Assembly: GCA_039881145.1 (NCBI GenBank)
Contig: JAYKKI010000029.1
Span: 27,694,001-27,758,000, forward strand
DNA length: 64,000 bases
DNA from: Druceiella hillmani
Taxonomy: Eukaryota > Arthropoda > Insecta > Lepidoptera > Hepialidae
Direction of reading: 5' to 3'
Numbering within the stretch: the first letter of the stretch is position 1; each line of letters starts with the position of its first letter. The notes beneath the pieces were generated by a model. The model worked only from the letters and a program-made list of their open reading frames with translations. It did not search any database and was not told where the DNA came from. Shown here in pieces: positions 34,581 to 47,065 of this stretch. Both the position numbers and the translations under genes were made by a program.

Positions 34581-36073
34581 AATATTAGAGGCGACGTTAA
34601 TCGACCTATTGGTTTAATATAACCAAAATTCAGGCTAGGGTAAGAAAGTTTAAAATAGATCAAGTCCGATAGTTATGAAAATTTTCTAATGAAAAATGTT
34701 TTATGAAAATGTGAAATATTTTGGTACATATTTCAATGTACGCATAAGATGCTTTCTACGCGTAAGACTAATAACCGCTGATAAAAGTGTGTGCTAGCGA
34801 TCAGGCAAGTCCTCTGCGCAGCTATTCGCACATCCTGTGTATATTTACATAAGATATTTCGAGCCACTTTTAAAAGCTCTCTAATTCAAGCGAAAACTTG
34901 TCAATATAAATATCATAAATATAACTTATATAATTTGTTTGATATAAACAATCAAAATTGCTAATTTTAGCACTGACTCAACTTTAAATCTTAGAGTATA
35001 GTACATAGTTAGGGTGTATATCTATGAGAGAAATAGTCCGAAATTCTGAATTATTGGACAGTCCCAATTATTAATATTTTAATATCCCCATAAACCGTGG
35101 AAATGTAATAAAAAATGCTCAAATAGTTTAAAAAAACAAATTAGGTCGAATTGATTTTAAGAATTAGTATTAATTTAGACTTTTCGCAAAAAATCAGTAC
35201 TGCAATTGAATACAGAACATGTTGAATGAATTTTACTTCATCAAAGACCGAATTTTAATAATTTTCACTTGAACTTATATATATAGATTACGTTTATTTC
35301 TATTTTGCATAACTGTATTTCACATAATTGTATTGTGTATTTTGCATTTTACATAATCATAAATGCTCATCTTCCTTGTCCTATACATTTGCCGAAACTC
35401 CATCTTCCTTTGCAAATATATGTATATAACGTCACTGGTAATTGAAATGAAATCACACTACTTTGCGTCTTTTTTATATTGTGTAATAAAAACCTCCAAA
35501 AAAATGTCAAACATTTCGACGACCTTGATTGAAACGAATATGGGTTTTATTTAAGATTTTGGATTTTTGACGGCACTTACTGCGTTTTAATAAGAAGTTC
35601 CGTAATCTATCAATTCTCAGCAAAAAGTCTTAAGATCCCTTAAAAACATAAATATGAAAAATGGAACAAATTATTTTTAAATTACGTCAGCTGATAAATT
35701 GGCTGAAATCAAAATTATCGTCAAGTTCAAAATATTTTCTTTGTCGATTCTATTTGCTTTTTTGAATTACCTTTAAGGTATCTAGATTTTAAGAGCCATG
35801 AAACAATTCATGTTCCTCTTTATGTCTGTGACAAAACTGGCGTTGAATGACACTGAAGATGAAACAACGAGATTTTTTGGTCATTTGAATTATTACCACC
35901 AAAACAAAGCCGATTTATTCCAATTGAAATATTATTGATCTCTAAATAACTAACTTTAAAAGGCTAAATTCCATTGAAAGGAAGACTATTTTTAACTTTC
36001 TAATATAACAAAAAATTCATGTAACACACTGTTTTTTGCACACTTACACAACTCCGCCTTGCTCGTATACATT
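34581..36073. other. Spacer inside the inverted-repeat pair
   Basis: AT-rich; no coding block recognised outside the LINE fragment. Confidence 0.5.
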
Positions 36074-36700
36074 TACGGGATCCGCGCAAATCCGCAAACT
36101 TATAACAATGCCACGAAAATGTCTGTATGAGCAAACCTCCACGCGTCGTGACTCTATACCACTTTACCGTTCCGTAGTCATCATCTTTCTCTCTCCTACC
36201 TACATCGCAAGGTTTGCACTCTCGCCAGTTGGCATTTCAACTCGCCTCGACAAATGTGTGCTTTTGTCACCACTCTGTCTTGTAAATAAATAAATAATTT
36301 TTTGTTAGTTTATAGAATTTCAATTTGTTTTTGTTTTATGCATTTTTAGTTAATGGATTCAGTCAAATTATTAAATAGAGTAATTATTTAAACAATTTTC
36401 CTTACTACTGAGGTTATAATAATGGGTTGAGTAACAAAATACAATTTAATATTTTTTCAGTTGCTTTTTACGCTATTAAAGACACTTCAAGTGCGTACCT
36501 AGTCAAATACATGTCTTTAAGGCAATATTTAAAAAAAATCCTTTGGAGTAGGTAATGCAAAATCCTTAAAGTATTAATAACTATTCCTTGAAAGAAAATT
36601 CGATAGAAAATATATTTTAGAGAATAGTGTGTAAAGAGGGTTTTACACTCAATTCATTTTATTCCTGTTTAGATTTGGGAAATTTGTTTTTTAAAGTGGA
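36074..36700 (+). repeat. Right arm of the 0.6-kb inverted repeat pair
   Basis: Inverted partner of 32571-33180. Both arms carry a parallel open frame of about 55 codons ending SPLCLVNK; it is shared because the DNA is duplicated and resembles no known protein. Confidence 0.88.
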
Positions 36701-37474
36701 ATGGTACGCGTTTAGTAGAAGTACATTTATTTAAAATAAGGACCTATTAAATGTTAATCTAGCCCCAAAAAACAGTTGAAGCACCTACTATATTGAAATC
36801 AACCGATAACATTCACCGATTACTAAGACTTTTTCATACAAGCAAATAATGATTGCAGATAATATAGCATCATACGCACAAGAAAAAGAGAAAATATTAA
36901 TTTCTAATGACAATAAACTACAAAAATATCAAACTTTACGGCTCAAGCAAGCTATATAATTGCGAAACTTCTACATAAAGTATCCGTAATACCTGCCTGA
37001 ATTTCAGATGTACTACATTTAAAAATGTTACTATTATTGATAACATAGCACGATGTTCTCTGAACATATAAACCTGTTTCTGATGTTTAGACTGCATGAA
37101 CCCCGGATAACCAAGTAAGAAAATTAGGGGTTGAATGTGATAACTAATATTCTTAAATGGCAAACCATTTCTGTCGACTAACTGTTTTTCCATGAAATAA
37201 CTCATTGCTCAAATTTAACAATAAGCTTAAAATTACATTTTGATTTTTATTCTGATTTTACCTTCATATTTATTAAATAAATGATATGTACCCATATACA
37301 TACGTAGATATATATGGTAATTAATGTTGTTCGAAAATCCAAAAAATAATAAATAGTAAATTATCATTGACACTTAGACACAAAATAAAACTGAAATAAC
37401 TTTTAAATACAAGCAAATACGTCTAATATAAACTTTAAACGAAATCGGTTTCATTCCCGCAATAGTGCATGCAT
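36701..37474. other. AT-rich spacer
   Basis: Nothing recognised. Confidence 0.5.
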
Positions 37475-37653
37475 ATGGCCACGGCCATATAACGATGATG
37501 ACAAATAATGAAATTGAATTTTATTATGACAAATAATGAAATTTTTGACAAGTGTGTAGCGTTGGTCATATGCATGTGTGTGCACTTTAAGTCATATTTT
37601 TACGATTAAATGAAACTACGTGATGTAGTATTATTTCTACTTTCTTTAATTTC

Positions 37654-37699
37654 TTAACCACAACCTAGGTTTCGTTGTATTACATGTTCTGGTGGGCTA
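37654..37699 (-). ncRNA. Decayed hammerhead-ribozyme-like motif (left arm)
   Basis: On minus: stem I TAGCCCAC pairs with GTGGTTAA (CCAC/GTGG intact). GAAA plus the ACC-TA-GGT stem III are intact, but the CTGAAGA core has decayed to CAGAACA and the cleavage-site C is T. Probably inactive. Confidence 0.45.
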
Positions 37700-38313
37700 T
37701 TAGCAAAGATTAACTCTTAGGAACAACGAACAACATTTATATGTTTCAAACACAATAGCGAAAACTGGGCTTTGTGCGGATTTTTGCATTGCTTATGTAG
37801 GTTTTATTATATTTCCGAGAGTTATACAATGTACCAGTATTTTAGTGAGGGTAATAAATTCGATTGTTGTTATTAGGTGAGTTTTCAGCACTAATACACA
37901 TATAAATATAAGAATATATAATAAAACAAAAAAATTAAAAGAAATAAATAAATAAATATATGAATACACAAAATCGGAGATATGTAGAATTAGTGTACTA
38001 CCTTGTCCTTACTTTCAAATACCCTTGCTTTTTTATAAATATATTACCGATAACAACTTCCATTTAATTTTATTACATACACCGTAAAGTTTGCATTGTA
38101 TAACCTTACATAATAACAACAATTGAATTTATTACCCTCACTAAAATACTGGTACATTGTATAACTCTCGGAAATATAATAAAACCTACACTGCGCCCCT
38201 GCAATTAACTCACTAACATAAGCAATGGAAAAATCCGCACAAACCAGGCTTCCTCTATTGTGTTTGAGACATATAAATGTTGTTGGTTGTTCCTAAGAGT
38301 TAATCTTTGCTAA

Positions 38314-38362
38314 TATCCCGCCTGAAGATGTTGTAATGCAACGAAACCTAGGTCGAGGTAAA
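38314..38362 (+). ncRNA. Hammerhead-ribozyme-like motif (right arm)
   Basis: CTGAAGA (38322-38328) fits the conserved CUGANGA. Stem II GTTG/CAAC encloses a short loop, then comes GAAA (38343-38346). A mini stem III ACC-TA-GGT is followed by C at 38354, the expected cleavage site. Stem I (tcccgc/gaggta) is partly paired. Very short stem III loops like this are known from hammerheads of Penelope-like retroelements. Activity untested. Confidence 0.6.
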
Positions 38363-38756
38363 GAAACTATAGAAAGTAGAAATAATACTACATCACGTAG
38401 TTTCATTTAATTGTGAATGATGAATTTCTACAAAATTAACGCCAAATATTTCATATTTCTACAAAAATAACGAAAAACTAACCTCATATTATTCCGAGTA
38501 TGTATTCTCTGACCAGTGTCTATAATTATTAACAATCATCCCAACTCCTGAAGTTGTTCAATGTAACCCAAAATCAAATAGCATACATGGAGAGCACGAA
38601 GCTGGAATTTATCATGATTATAGATTTAATAATGTCAAAATACAGTTGGATACTTTGGCTAGGTTGATGAATACAGTGTTACAATATTGTGTTTTTTCAG
38701 TCATTTATTATTAATTAAATTCCATTATTTGTCATCATCGTTATGTGGCAACGCCT

Positions 38757-39404
38757 TATTCATATTCCCAAAACGCGTCTTTTCACGCTAATTAATTATC
38801 ATATTAATATATTTTGATGTCGCAAAGTAAAAGTTCATTTAGACTTATGATAGTCCAGATACATACGTATGTATTACAGCTACATGTCGTGTTATTAAGT
38901 AATGATCAAATTATAAAAATTAAATTAAGTAATATTTAAGTAATGATCAAATTATACAAGGCGGTTTAATGGGACAGTTTTAAAGAGACAAGACAAAACA
39001 CACCGTAAATAAATCTATCATATGTAGAATATACGAATCTAAGAAATGAACATTAAACGATAAAACGGACAATAATTAGGTCAGTTTCTTAATAACATGA
39101 AGTTATTCACATGTGAGCCGCTTCTACTTATCTCTACTTTTATTATTATGTACTTTATGTATATTTTATATTATTATCTACTTTTTGTGGAGCTGATGAA
39201 CTCTTTTACTTAATTCGCATGTTTTTAAATGACGCGAATGTAGTGATTATAAAACAATTTTCTTATTTTGTTACAAAATACCTATTTTAGAATAAATAAG
39301 TACAGAAACTTTCTTACCTGTTATTCTAAATTTAATTAATTGGCGAAAAATCCACTTGAGAGGAAGCATATAGCTACTTCAAATATAAATGCAAAAAATT
39401 AACA
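38757..39404. other. AT-rich spacer
   Basis: 'taagtaatgatcaaatta' is repeated near 38896 and 38938; otherwise nothing recognised. Confidence 0.5.
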
Positions 39405-39560
39405 TTTTTAGGGCTCAGTAAAAAAAAAAACCATGTATGATCACTCACGTGTATGTTCATGTGTTCGTTTGTTGCAGTCGTTTTCCTCTGAAACTTTTTG
39501 ACATAGAAACATGCAGTTTAGTGTAGAAATATAGCATAGTAATCCGCATATATTTTATAA
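39405..39560 (+). repeat. Dispersed insect repeat fragment
   Basis: 'ttagggctcagtaaaaaa...atgatcactcacgtgtatgt...gaaactttttgacatagaaac' follows the same plan as the repeat at 170-798 (promoter-like gggttc start, cactcacgtg, then gaaact..ga.gtagaaac). Confidence 0.5.
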
Positions 39561-41604
39561 TTTGCTACTTGATATTTCTTTTTATAATACTGTGTACAAT
39601 TAAATATTTATATGTTCGAAACATTTTATTATCTATAAATGTAAAAAAAAAACTTATACCGCAATATATTTTTAAAATTTATGTACACAAATCGTAATTA
39701 AGATTTATCTTAGTTAAAATAAATGAAAAAATAATTATACAGTCGATGGTTCTAAGTTATAAATCTATAGGCATGCCTTTCATTTACCTACTTTCCTCAG
39801 TCTACACTCGTGATGCTCTCAATGCAAAATTTAATGAAATTTTCACCACTATATTAAATTTTTAACATACGAACAATAGACTAATGAATTCTTTAAGCCA
39901 TGAAATGCCTAAATATCGACTGATCATCCCAATTTTATTCGAATATTATAGGGGTATTAAAATATATACTTCATTTCCACCTGCCTCTTAAAATAATATA
40001 CAACTTCTAATTGTCTAACCAAATACAATTGTTCTAATATTAATTCATTGTTAAAAATTAAAATATATATTTTTCAATTAAATCAATGTAATATAAATAT
40101 AAATATAAGCAAATCATATTATAATTTTATGGTTAAAGCTAGAATCCTAAATTATGTACAAACGTGGTAATCTGAGACAAAAACCAAATTGATCTGTATA
40201 ATCCATGAAGATTTGATAAAATTTTGATTAAAATAGAAATCATATTTCTGTATTGGAATTTTATTGATACTTCATTGTGTAAAAATTCGTATTTAAATTA
40301 GAATAATGAGCACACAAAAGTTTGGTTCATGGCGAATATTGGTTAAAACTTAATAAAAGAGTTAAATGACATTTGTTACATGTTTAATAAAACTCAATAT
40401 AACAATGTCATTCATCAATTACTCAACATGTATTGGCTCAACAATTACAATTGTTATGGGTTAACATGTATTGGGTCAACAATCACTTTCAATACCCTTA
40501 TGTTATAAAACCGAGCTTGCCAAATACCCTTGGATTGCATATCCGAAGATTTTATCATATCATCCTTCTTCAAATTTTATAGGATCTATTCAGCAATTTA
40601 TTTTAAAATACGTTAGCAAGATTTTTTGGTTTAGATACATACATGCTTTCTATTAAAACATGAACAGTTTTTATTTGCCTAAAATTTACGCTATTTATTC
40701 AAAGCTAATTGTACTTATACTGATGCTAATTACACAGAGTATTTACATAATTTTATCATAGTGAAATCCACCTTCTGTATCCGTAGATAGGGCCACCTTC
40801 TTTCAACCTGGTCATGCTTGGGATGAGCACTGCAGATAATGTCTTATTATTTCCTACAAAATTCTATCATTCTCCTTTTTACAATATCGCAGTCGAATAG
40901 ATTTCGATATATTTATAGATATTTTTGATATATTTCTTTTCAGCTCTGCGTTTTTTTTATTTATTTAAAATTTAGGTGATGAAATTTTAGATCTTGCCTT
41001 TGCATTTTAAAAGAACTTTCAATTATAACAGTTTTAGTCCAGGATGATTTTCGTAGGTACATTAGTTTCTAAATTTATAACTTAATCTTGACATCAGATA
41101 AAATACGATTCAGCTGTAAAAAAGAAAAATATATATTTGATTAATTTTATATAAATTCCACGTTTATTTTTTATCCTGTTTATATTAAATATAAAAGGAA
41201 GATTTTAGTTAGACTTACAAATTTCTCGAAATAAAAAATAAATAAACGTATTAGTTTACAGTATTTAAACCATTACGACACTTTATCAAATGCTTAAGAC
41301 TTTAGTTTATGATTTTGTGACGGTTTCTTGAGTACATATGTAATATAATACTATTTCAACTCAGGCACCGTGCTGCAATGTTGTTTGTTAGTACTTTAAC
41401 CATTGCCAAGGTTATCTCACTTCATCCCTTTTGAGTAAAAATAAAAATTTTAATATATGGGTTTCTTCATGTTCTAGATTCGTTTTTAGTTGCTTGTTAT
41501 CTTTCATATAACCATTTATATAACAATTAGAAGTGCTATTCGGTTTCAAAATAAAAATCGTATTATTCTCAAGACCCATTAATTGGCATAGCGCATTTTT
41601 TAAA
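39561..41604. other. AT-rich region, nothing recognised
   Basis: No coding block resembles a known family. The word 'acatgtattgg.tcaacaat' is duplicated near 40427 and 40465. Confidence 0.5.
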
Positions 41605-41720
41605 TTTTTAGGGTCCTGTACGTGGAAGGTCCGATTAAGTGTGTTTGTCGGTCCGTGGGTCTGTCTATCCATCTATCAGAGGTTTCTAACTTTCGCAAAA
41701 TAAGGTAAAACTAGTAATTT
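41605..41720 (+). repeat. Dispersed insect repeat fragment
   Basis: 'ttagggtcctgtacgtggaag...ggtctgtctatccatctatc' is another diverged copy of the gggttccgtac...tctgtctgtc repeat. A minus-strand frame reading MDRQTHGPTNTLNR across it is coincidental. Confidence 0.5.
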
Positions 41721-42559
41721 ATACATGGTATTAAATTATAGTTTTTGATCCAAAACTAAAAAAACTGTTTTTTTTTTAGTTTACCTCGGGATCAATCTAT
41801 TCAATATATTCTAAGCTTAAATGGTAATTAAGGTTGATAATTTTTTTTTCTTTAATGTAATTTATTTTCGATAAATATAAAGAACATGCATTGACATTTC
41901 GTATATTTATTTTTTAAACGATTTCGTAGTTACATTAAAATAATTTATTAAATTTACGATAAAACAAAATATTTTACTCCCCAAACGAGCTTTAAACCTT
42001 TAATTTTGTCATCAAGTGATTTGATTTTTCTAGATCTTTTTAGTGTCTATTAATTTATTTACAGCAATATTTAAATGGTAATTAGATTTGAGATGTACAT
42101 TTTTTAATCTGCGTTCTAAATATACGATTTAATGAATCGGATTTTCTAAATTATATTATTTTAATTCTCCTTTTGCTTAAATTGTTTATTTTAACTTTTA
42201 ATTGATTATACATAACTCTGACGTAAGAATAGTTTCACGAATTCCTTTTTTTTCGACTTGTTGCAAGAATTGTTTGGTAAGTATATAAAGAACCCATCAT
42301 ATCTTAGATACAAAAATAATCTGAAGATAGAGCATTGGTATATTAATGAGCTGTTATTATCATAAAATTACTTTATGACAATTATTTTAATAAACATTTT
42401 AGGCAAGACAATAGTAAACGGTTATAATTCTTTATGGTATTCGAAAAGTACCTGGTAGGTAGTAACTGGGTATGATAATGAAATGTTGAATGAAGGTATA
42501 TTAATGAAGCACCGCTTTTAAGTTATAGAATTCTAGAATAGTTCTAAATTCTAGTTCAG

Positions 42560-42560
<1 letters not shown>
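41721..42560. other. AT-rich spacer
   Basis: Nothing recognised. Confidence 0.5.
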
Positions 42561-42620
<60 letters not shown>

Positions 42621-42625
42621 CATAC

Positions 42626-42696
<71 letters not shown>

Positions 42697-42697
42697 C
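42561..42697. repeat. (TA)n-(TG)n microsatellite
   Basis: TA tract with a few C interruptions, ending in tgtgtgtgtgtgtgtg. Confidence 0.96.
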
Positions 42698-44830
42698 GCT
42701 TCTCAAGAGCTTTTTGTATTAAATCGATCAAAGAATGATCATCTGGTACGACAATGATATTTGAAGAGTCTGATAAAATTTCGAATTGCATTATTAAAAT
42801 AAAATAAAAGGGTCAATTATACATCATATTGCTATATTTTAATGAAGAAAATAAATTAAATGGAACTAGCGCTCATATGAGTAAATGCTAGCAAATAGGT
42901 ATAACTGAAATCATCTTCACAGCGTAAAATTTGACACGTGTATACAGATTTATAACGCATTAAAGATGTAATAGTACAATTTTTTTTAATAGGGTACTTC
43001 CTTTACATTTATATCGAGTGTGAATTTTATTTATTTGCATACACCATTGTGTAGGGTATCATTGAATAGATCTTTTAAAAATATTGTGGGTATACTCGTG
43101 TAGTGAACACTTTTTCTATACAGGTATCTTTTTAACATATATAAATTTTAAAGTCGTCATTTTGGTTGATGTAACATATCTCCACCTCGTACTAGCTAAG
43201 CTGCTATTTTTGAATAACTGTAATGTAATGTATTCACAATAGTAGTATTTATAATGAAATTAAAGGGAGAATTATTACAGTTAAGTAGCCTCTACTAACT
43301 TATTTCACGTAGTTATATCTGTAAACAGTTAATAGAAACTTCATACACATTACTTAAATCAACTGCGAAAAGAATTTCGTATTATGAAATATATATTTAT
43401 TGTTGTTGTGAAATACATGCTAGACAACATATTTATGTATTTACGGGGGGAATATTTTAATAGAAATATTATGTTCATTTAAATTGTTATTTGCGACTAT
43501 GTGTATATGGAATCTTCGTAGTGCGAGTTATATTCGTATTTAACAAGTTTATTATTTGGCACTTGGTCTAGTTTAATATATTTTTCCTTAAGGTGTCGTT
43601 TTTTGACAAAGGCCAATGATGATGATTATTAACTGTAATTTGTTGACAAAAGAGTACCAGGACACTCGGATTTCCTTCAGGACACTCGGATTTGCCATGT
43701 CATGCATTCTCATAGATTCCATGGCACAAACTGTATTAAGGCTTTGTAGAATGCTTTCGTTCGTAATGAACCGAAAAATAATTCCGTTATTTGATCCGCA
43801 TTTGAGGTAACTCACGTACTTGTATTTGAGAAAATACAGGAAAGATTCATCCAACTCCTTTATTTTAAAACTTATGACTACTATCCTCACATGGTAGAAC
43901 ACAATTCTGCGCAAATGAAAAGTGAGTTAAGTTTAAGTAAGAACGTTTTTTGAAAGCAACTTGATCTTCGAGTAAAACTATCGAGGAATGGCAGATTGTA
44001 CCTAGTTCGGTAATTGCAATTTACAAGATCACTATCTACCCATTGCAAGGGCTTATGAGGATAATTACACCTAAATGGTCATCAGAGAAGCAAGAGTAAT
44101 ACACGACACCTATTTCTCCTGTGCCTACTATTGATGAACTATAAGAAATAATGTGAAACCGCTTATACTAAATATTGTTTGCAAATGGTTTAGAAATGGT
44201 TTTACTTTGATTTCTATGGAAATGTGTTTCAGTAGGTCCTAACTTATTAAACTGTTAATCATTACTCAAAGACGGGGAAATTATTTTCGACTAAGTCCAA
44301 ATTATCGAAATCAAATGTATTTTTAAACGGCAACACCAAACGAAGCCACACTTAAACCACATTTAAATACAATCTTGGTTAAATGTCGAATGTGATCAAT
44401 GGTCAATTTTTTCTGCATACAGAATTTTGACAATGCAATACAGAATTTTGATCTTTTTTGAAAAATATCGATCCACGAGAGTTCCTTCTTGTCCTAAAAA
44501 AATCTGATAAGTAAATTGATCGTAAACTAGACTTATTTTCTCGTAGTTTTCGTTAAAAATTACCCCGAAAGCAATTATATTTCTTTTAAATTTTTGGTTT
44601 AAATGAAGTGAAAAATTATTTCCCATTGTTTGTCCCAGCAATGAAAAGATTTATATTATATCTGTATAAAACGATTGCCTGAGAGTTCATATGATCAAAT
44701 AACTAATGCGTTACTCAATTAGCAAGAAATAACCACTCATGAATCAGACAACCATTCTCCTCAATCTACAGATATTCTCGCTAATCAGTAAGACTATCAA
44801 GCTCTTAGAGAAGTATGCAGGGACCGCTTA
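42698..44830. other. AT-rich spacer
   Basis: No genes recognised. A 19-21-bp tandem duplication 'aggacactcggatttcctt/gcc' lies at 43659-43697. Confidence 0.5.
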
Positions 44831-44832
44831 TA

Positions 44833-44893
44833 ACAAACATAACCCATGTCATTCCTACTTTTAAAAAGTAGGGATGACATGGGTTATGTTTGT
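44833..44893. repeat. 61-nt near-perfect palindrome
   Basis: acaaacataacccatgtcat pairs perfectly with its complement at 44874-44893, and the inner cctactttt/aaaaagtagg pairs too, leaving one unpaired central base and one wobble. Lies immediately upstream of the piggyBac coding remnant. Confidence 0.92.
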
Positions 44894-44909
44894 ACGCAAG
44901 ACTTATAAC

Positions 44910-45665
44910 TCACACAAATTCAACCACTGACTATTTTTGAAAAGTTATTTCCGTATTATTTGGTACTCATAACGGTAGAACAAAAAATATATATGCTCGC
45001 TATAAAAACTGCAAAACTTGTGTTCCAGTCACTGAAAAAGAAATAAAAGCGTATTTAGGTATTTTAACCATGTTGGGCTTGAATCCTTTCCCGATATGGA
45101 GGTATAATGATTAGAATAGGAAAATTTCTCAGGTATTTTCAATCGTAAGATTTAAAAAAATCACTGAAAATCTTCGCTTGAACGACAATAAAATGGAACC
45201 ACCAATAGTGAGTGAGTTTAATTATGATAAATTATATAAATTGTCACCTCTAATTACAGAACTGAACATGAATGAGTACAGTGAGGTATATAATTTAGAT
45301 ATATCATTCGTCGATGAACGTAGATCAAATTTAAAGGCCAAAGCTCATTTATATAGTATACACCGAAAAAAAAAACATCAAAAGAGGCTTTAAAATATAG
45401 GCATGGACGTGTGGCGCCAAAACCAGCTAACTATACCGATTACTAATATATACAGAAGAAAGTGACAGTATGAAGAACGTATGAAGAACTTTGCTATAAT
45501 GTTGTTACGAAACTTTACAACAGAGTACCAAGAAATATATTAGTTTTCTTCAACAACTTCTTTACAGCATTAGTTTGCAAGCTGTTGCAGCAAAGTCAAT
45601 AGTGGACGTTAAGTGGCTTGATACTAAAGAAGTCACAGTACTCACACTATACAATATTTGCAATT
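44910..45665 (+). pseudogene. piggyBac transposase remnant
   Basis: piggyBac transposases cut and paste at TTAA. Pieces: IFEKLFPYY (about 44930), YARYKNCKTCVPVTEKEIKA then YLGILTMLGLNPFP (about 44990-45100), FKKITENLRLNDNKMEPP (about 45150), NYDKLYKLSPLITELN (45220), SEVYNLDISFVDERRSNLKA (45281-45340; normally '...VDEAMI.FKGR', containing the first catalytic Asp), HIKRGFKI (about 45375), and late pieces SIVDVKWLDTKEVTVLT (about 45600). Frameshifts lie near 45115 and 45380 and the order is colinear with the family. No terminal repeats or TTAA target sites were identified. Confidence 0.85.
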
Positions 45666-46239
45666 TGTTACAGTTTTTAATTTAGGTATAAATATGTCTA
45701 ATATTTAAGCATTATCAAGGAATTAATATTTAGGTTATAATTTTCCATTTAAAGTTTCTAGGAATATTTTGTTTGCATTCGGAATAAAATACAATTAAAT
45801 TTGTTTATCAAAGACTAATTTATATTGAAATTAAACAAATTGTGTTTGCCAGAGAATATTACAAAATGGACAGTATAGGCAATGAAGACACATCATAGTA
45901 TAATCACAATGATACTGAAAATAACATGGCTGGGAGAAATGACTTCAGTTAGAACATCTATTGAATGTATTTCTGGGTTCGCCATATCGTGTCCGATGTT
46001 AATTTAAAACGTCTTTTATATTGCCGACATAAAATCTCTTTGTAGAATTGCAATGTGCGAGTACTTGTACTATGCTATGTACAGGGATATGTATATAAAG
46101 TATGTTATTTTTTATGAGCGTGCCACTTTAAATCACCAGGAGAGGCTGTACTAAAGTAGCCGTCATCCTCGGTCTGTATTCCATTAAGTAGAGGTCTGGG
46201 GTATCTTTTAATTCAAATGTTATCGTTCATGCATGGTGA
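45666..46239. other. AT-rich spacer
   Basis: Nothing recognised. Confidence 0.5.
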
Positions 46240-47065
46240 TTTGTTTCAAATCCCCATCTCACTAAGTTAAAGGTAGAATTTTAAAAATTTTCTCCCTGTT
46301 TGCTGCTTAAATAATATAAGGAGTGTTCCCCTCAAATATAAAAAAGAACAGTTTGATAACCCAATTCTAAACAAAAGCGTTTAATTATTTATTTTAATAA
46401 TACTTTACGAAAATTCGTGTTAGAAAGACAACTTACATTTTTTTCTCTATACGAACTTTGAATTCCTATTTTACTCCTTAAGGGGAGAATTTCAAAAATT
46501 CCGCTTTAGGCGTTGTCAATACTATAAATGGATTATTCTCTCCAATTGAATGGAGATGTTTAACAATTTCACACCATTTAAAATTTTGAAAGGATTGACT
46601 TACAAAAAAATGTGAAACATGTGTTCAATTATTTTTAAATTTTGAGCAAATAGGATCATCTAATATTTTTTTCCATAAAACTTTCAACACCCATTCGAGG
46701 TTGAATTTTGGAAAATCATTCTTTAGCAGAGTTACCTACATTATGTAAGTAATAATCCATACAAGTTGATTCCACTTCCATTTGATTCCTTAAGGTTTGG
46801 TTTCCAAAAAAAACATGTTAAATTGTTTATTTTCTGGAGTACCCTTACGAATTTTCCAGTTAATAGGCCCTTCAATATTTTCATTCAATACAAGCTTTGA
46901 ATCTCTATTTCACTTTTTAGGGTCAGAATATAAAAATCGTTCCTTAGGCATCCAGCCTACTTCATTTGAGGAGACTTCGTACAATTTTACGTTTCTAGAC
47001 CCAGCAATTTGAGTTTTCCAGAGATAGATAATTAAGTAGTCAATCAATCAATTCAAGTAATTCTT
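46240..47065 (+). repeat. ~210-bp tandem repeat of a dispersed insect element
   Basis: The block 'tacgaactttgaattcctattttact.ctta.gggg.gaatttcaaaaattc' recurs near 46250, 46455, 46672 and 46885, each preceded by 'ttaattatttattttt...ttacgaatttt' in the later copies. The style (cccatttcacccccttaggggttgaattt...ttcttaggc...) and the terminal 'agtcaatcaatcaattcaag' (about 47038) match 3' regions of repeats common in insect genomes that end in 'tcagtcagtcagtca'. Probably a LINE-type 3' tail amplified in tandem. Confidence 0.6.

Larger units (their letters stand above)
37475..38756. mobile_element. Foldback element with ~270-bp inverted arms
   Basis: The left arm (37610-37877) and right arm (38116-38409) are inverted copies, e.g. 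'aaatgaaactacgtgatgta' at the outer side and 'taataacaacaattgaattt' at the inner side. The right arm has an extra 28-bp insertion near 38190. Shorter outer matches (cataacgatgatgacaaata at about 37490 and inverted near 38725) extend the foldback to 37475 and 38756, with about 280 bp of unmatched sequence on the right. The centre is AT-rich and non-coding. Each arm carries a hammerhead-like motif. A third copy of the arm lies at 58310. Confidence 0.8.

Noticed and set aside
35835..35870. Possible further hammerhead (ctgaagatgaaacaac)
   Set aside because: Lacks stem II spacing, stem III and stem I partner.
36936..37205. 89-codon minus-strand open frame
   Set aside because: No recognised motif; single occurrence in AT-rich sequence.
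46249..46270. tRNA-like 'gtttcaaatcccc' box
   Set aside because: No matching A box or cloverleaf; the phrase belongs to the tandem dispersed repeat.
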